DNA of 64,000 bases, taken from the NCBI RefSeq assembly GCF_006439025.1, contig NZ_RCYZ01000001.1:496001-560000 (forward strand), read 5' to 3'. This DNA is from Hymenobacter nivis. Its GTDB lineage: Bacteria > Bacteroidota > Bacteroidia > Cytophagales > Hymenobacteraceae. How positions within the stretch are numbered: the stretch's first letter is position 1; every line of letters starts with the position of its first letter. A program made the position numbers and the translations under genes. Positions 61,216 through 64,000 of the stretch are shown here, piece after piece. The notes under the pieces are model-generated. The model worked only from the letters and a program-made list of their open reading frames with translations. It ran no database searches and was not told the origin of the DNA.

Positions 61216-62550
61216 CTAGGACAGCCAGTTGGCCTTTACTTCCTCGTAGGTGGCGAGCACGGCATCTTTCTCGTAGTCGGTGGCCAGGGTTTCTTCGGCG
61301 TGGCGGAGCAGCAGCTGGGCCTGCGCTTCCACCGCGGCTTTGCGCTCGGCCGAGCTGGCGTCTTCGCCCACCTGGCCCAGCGCCCGCAGCAGGCGCCGAA
61401 ACAGCGCGTGGTTGCCCTTGGAATTGATGCGCACCAGGTCGAAGGCCAGCTTCACGTAGCCGGAGAAGTCGCGGGCCGGCATCAGCACCAGCACTTTGGC
61501 TTCGGTTTCGGTGGTGCGGAGCGTGGCTGGGAAGGGCCGCCCGGCCAGGCGCTGCACCAGCAGCCCCAGGTGGTCGACGGCCATGATGGCCGTGGTGGTG
61601 TCGTTGATGCCGGGCGAGAGGGCCTTCAGGGCAATGTCGACCAGCTGCTGCACCCCAAAGGCCACGTCCTGCCCGATGCTGCGGTGCGACTCCAGCCGCA
61701 CGCAGCGCACCAGGGCCGCGTGCTCGTCATCGGAGAGGGTGGCCGCCGCGGCCTGCGGCTGGTAGCTGATCAGGCGGTTGCCCTCGCCCACGAAGGCCCC
61801 CACCGGCTGCTCGACGCGCAGCCAGGCTTGGTGCTCGGTGGCCCAGGCCAGCAGGGCGGCCGCGTCGATGTGCTGCACGTAGCCCGTTTCGGTGGCGCGC
61901 ACCGACCGCCAGTGGGGCCGGGCCGCGGCCTCGCGCCAGGCCAGGTACAGGGCGGGGGTGTCGGCGGGGGCCCCCAGCGCCTCGGGGAAAAGCTCCTCCA
62001 CGGCCTCCCGGCTCTGGCGGCTGATGCGCTGGAGGATGGTGTCGGTTTGCAGCGACTCGGCGATGTGGTGGATGAAGTAGATGAGCGCCGCCACGCCGCC
62101 CAGGGCCAGGGCCAGGCCCACCATGACGGCGGTGCTGGGCACGAATTTCTGCTCGTCGGTGCCCCGGATGGTGCCCAGCACGAGCAGGCAATAGGCAAAC
62201 ACGCCCACGAAGTAGCCCATTACCACTTGGTTGCCCCGGTCGCGCATGAAGTTGCGCAGCACCCGGGGCGAGTACTGGCTGCTCACCTGCGAGATGGTGG
62301 AGAGCGTGAGCGAAAACACCAGCGCCGCCACCGTCAGCATCGAGCCCGCCACCGCCGTGAGCATGCTGCGTGAGCCCTGGGCCCCCACCCCAAACAGCAG
62401 CGGAAAATTCTTGGCCCCGTCAAACGAGGTGCGGCTGTCGAACTCAATCAGCCCGTACGCCAGCCCGCAGGCCCCCAGCACCATCAGGGTGGGCACAAAC
62501 CATAAAGAATCGTGCAGGCGCTGCCAGGAACGGCGAAAGAGGGAAAGCAT
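61216..62550 (-). CDS. DUF2254 membrane protein
   Basis: The 444-residue product has four N-terminal helices (about 15-165). Family strings include LTAVAGSMLTVAALVFSLTLSTISQVSSQYSPRVLRNF (read as VFSLTLSTISQVSSQYSPR), VMGYFVGVFAYCL and IYFIHHIAESLQ. A cytoplasmic domain (about 185-440) contains GYVQHIDAAALL, SIGQDVAFGVQQLVDIALKALSPGINDT (read as IALKALSPGINDTTTA) and DFSGYVKLAFDLVR. DUF2254 proteins are uncharacterised, with channel or transport roles suspected. Length is standard. Divergent from the DUF389 gene. Confidence 0.88.
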   Translation of the reverse strand: MLSLFRRSWQRLHDSLWFVPTLMVLGACGLAYGLIEFDSRTSFDGAKNFPLLFGVGAQGSRSMLTAVAGSMLTVAALVFSLTLSTISQVSSQYSPRVLRNFMRDRGNQVVMGYFVGVFAYCLLVLGTIRGTDEQKFVPSTAVMVGLALALGGVAALIYFIHHIAESLQTDTILQRISRQSREAVEELFPEALGAPADTPALYLAWREAAARPHWRSVRATETGYVQHIDAAALLAWATEHQAWLRVEQPVGAFVGEGNRLISYQPQAAAATLSDDEHAALVRCVRLESHRSIGQDVAFGVQQLVDIALKALSPGINDTTTAIMAVDHLGLLVQRLAGRPFPATLRTTETEAKVLVLMPARDFSGYVKLAFDLVRINSKGNHALFRRLLRALGQVGEDASSAERKAAVEAQAQLLLRHAEETLATDYEKDAVLATYEEVKANWLS

Positions 62551-62751
62551 GGGCGGCTACGGACTGGTTAAACTGGGCTCGTGTACGGCCAGGGCCCCGG
62601 TTCCGCCGGGTGGGCGGGGGCCCCAAGCTGGCATTTTTATCGGTATTTGCGTAAGGCCATGCCAAGCTGGGCCGTTGCGCGGGCCTTCTGCCAGTGCTAC
62701 GGCCGGCCGCTGCCCCTTTTCCCCGCTTCTTATCTCCCCGCTTCTTACGCT

Positions 62752-64000
62752 ATGACTTTTGCTGCTCTCCGCTGGTTGCGCTCGCACTTCGACCTGTCGT
62801 CCGACATGGCCGAGCCGGCCGAAATAATGACCGACGTTGAGGACGGGCTGGTGTTCAAGGGCACCAACCTGTGGGTGCTCATCTTCGCCATTCTGGTGGC
62901 CTCGGTGGGGCTGAACGTCAACTCTACGGCCGTTATCATCGGGGCCATGCTCATCTCGCCGCTCATGGGGCCCATCGTGGGCATCGGCTTCGGGGCCGCC
63001 ACCGTGGAGGTCGACCTCATGCAGCGGGGCCTGAAAAACCTGCTGATTGCCGCCGGCCTCAGCCTGCTGGTATCGGCCGTGTACTTCCGGCTCACGCCCC
63101 TCACCGATGCGGGCTCCGAGCTGCTCTCGCGCACCTCGCCCACCACCTGGGACGTGGCCATTGCCCTGTTTGGCGGGGCGGCCGGGGCCATCGGCTTCAC
63201 CCGCCGCGAGCGGGGCAACGTGGTGCCCGGCGTGGCCATTGCCACCGCCCTCATGCCGCCGCTTTGCACGGCCGGCTACGGACTGGCCACGGCGCACTGG
63301 GGCTACCTGTTTGGGGCCCTGTACTTGTTTTTTATCAACTGCGTGTTCATCAGCCTGGCTACGTTTCTGGTGGCCCGCATCCTGCCGCTGCCGCAGCACC
63401 AGTTCGACAGCGGCCGGCGCGGCCAGTGGGTGCAGCGCGGCATCTGGATTGTGGCGCTGCTCACGGCGGGCCCCAGCGTGTACCTGGCCGTGGGCATCGT
63501 GCGCAGCACCGTGTTCACGCACAACGCCCAGCAATTCATCGACGAGCAGCTGAGCCTGCCCGGTACTTACGTGGTCACGCGCCGCGTGGAGGCCGATACG
63601 CACACCGTCAACGTGCTGCTGGCCGGCCAGCGCCTCAAGCCGGCCCAGCTGCGCACGGCCCGCGCGCGCTTGGCAAAATACCGCCTCACAGACGCCAAGC
63701 TCACTGTGCGCCAGGGCCTGGCCGGCCTCGACTCGACCGATACCCGCGCCCTGCGCACCAGCCTGCTTGAAGACGTGCGCAGCCGCAACGAGCAAACCCT
63801 GGCCGGCTACGACACCCGCTTGGCCCAGCTCCAAGAGCTGCTGGTGCGCCCCAGCGCCCCCTCCGCCCCCGCCCTGCCCGCGCCGGCCGCCCTGCTGCGC
63901 GAGGTGCAGGTAGAGCACCCCACCGTGCGCCAGCTCGGCCTGAGCCGCCTGGTGCGCCCCGCCGCCGATTCGCTGCGCGCCGATACCACCGTGGTGGTGG
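62752..64000 (+). CDS. DUF389 membrane protein, 3'-truncated by the window edge
   Basis: The frame opens at the ATG at 62752 (MTFAALRWLRSHFDLS) and stays open to base 64000, giving 416 visible codons. The membrane part (about 40-250) carries the DUF389 pattern VASVGLNVNSTAVIIGAMLISPLMGPI (read as SVGLNVNSTAVIIGAMLISP), FGGAAGAIGFTRRERGNVVPGVAIATALMPPLCTAGYG (read as VVPGVAIATALMPPLC) and a Cys/Asn-bearing last helix. A soluble domain follows (about 260-416), partly helical and rich in Arg and Leu. DUF389 proteins are uncharacterised. It lies head-to-head with the DUF2254 gene, another membrane protein of unknown role. Confidence 0.88.
   Translation, partial: MTFAALRWLRSHFDLSSDMAEPAEIMTDVEDGLVFKGTNLWVLIFAILVASVGLNVNSTAVIIGAMLISPLMGPIVGIGFGAATVEVDLMQRGLKNLLIAAGLSLLVSAVYFRLTPLTDAGSELLSRTSPTTWDVAIALFGGAAGAIGFTRRERGNVVPGVAIATALMPPLCTAGYGLATAHWGYLFGALYLFFINCVFISLATFLVARILPLPQHQFDSGRRGQWVQRGIWIVALLTAGPSVYLAVGIVRSTVFTHNAQQFIDEQLSLPGTYVVTRRVEADTHTVNVLLAGQRLKPAQLRTARARLAKYRLTDAKLTVRQGLAGLDSTDTRALRTSLLEDVRSRNEQTLAGYDTRLAQLQELLVRPSAPSAPALPAPAALLREVQVEHPTVRQLGLSRLVRPAADSLRADTTVVV

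Noticed and set aside
1..64000. CRISPR array, rRNA, insertion sequence or prophage
   Set aside because: No regularly spaced direct repeats, no rRNA stretches, and no transposase, integrase or phage structural gene were seen on either strand.

Overview
The window reads as chromosomal DNA of a GC-rich member of the Bacteroidota, most likely Hymenobacter or a close relative. The support is: a type IX secretion (T9SS) C-terminal sorting domain, a TonB-dependent receptor paired with a DUF4249 lipoprotein, OmpA proteins with PD40 propellers, promoter-like octamers of the Bacteroidota TAnnTTTG type, and pervasive Ala/Gly/Pro-rich coding with GGGGCCC strings. I saw no rRNA, tRNA, CRISPR array, transposase or prophage gene. 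Forty-six protein genes are called, two of them cut by the window edges.

Layout. 1-10.6 kb: a partial unknown gene, a secreted NUC1-type nuclease, a 1510-residue secreted protein with two cellulose-binding-like modules and a T9SS tail, a GAF protein, a small membrane protein, a gene-poor stretch (7657-8290), a propeller-like protein and an AI-2E-family permease. 11.2-14.9 kb: a tight five-gene unit of SpeD-like protein, DUF4178 protein, 66-residue membrane protein, DUF350 protein and membrane-anchored spermidine-synthase-like protein. This is the best candidate here for an undescribed system. 14.9-21.1 kb: glpD and glpK, then a Tat-exported FAD oxidoreductase and a polytopic membrane protein with His motifs. 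21.2-26.6 kb: two TPR/OmpA envelope genes facing a RICIN-PD40-OmpA gene. 26.9-33.4 kb: two amidohydrolase genes, a DUF2945 protein and an amino-acid permease. 33.6-40.7 kb: a Spy-like protein, an MBL-rhodanese protein and SbcD/SbcC. 40.8-46.8 kb: DUF6687-like and HNH genes, a small secreted protein, thioredoxin, and the TonB receptor with its DUF4249 partner. 46.9-53.0 kb, minus strand: sppA, an M1 peptidase and a purine nucleoside phosphorylase, then rarA. 53.1-64 kb: an EamA permease, a RhuM-Fic/Doc protein, lpd, a TPR lipoprotein, a geranylgeranyl-reductase-like flavoprotein, fabG, a low-GC pair (DUF7660-like and DUF4262), DUF2254 and a partial DUF389 protein.

Functional grouping. The envelope is a recurring theme: secreted and T9SS proteins, OmpA anchors, a TonB system, SppA, and the DUF350/DUF4178/aminopropyltransferase unit. 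Housekeeping genes (glpDK, lpd, fabG, sbcCD, rarA, trx) are intact. Intergenic spaces carry clear hairpin terminators, three unrelated long inverted repeats of REP/MITE type, and a long palindrome between divergent rarA and eamA.

All calls come from reading the sequence and recalling family features. No database search was run, so DUF assignments are recognition-based.
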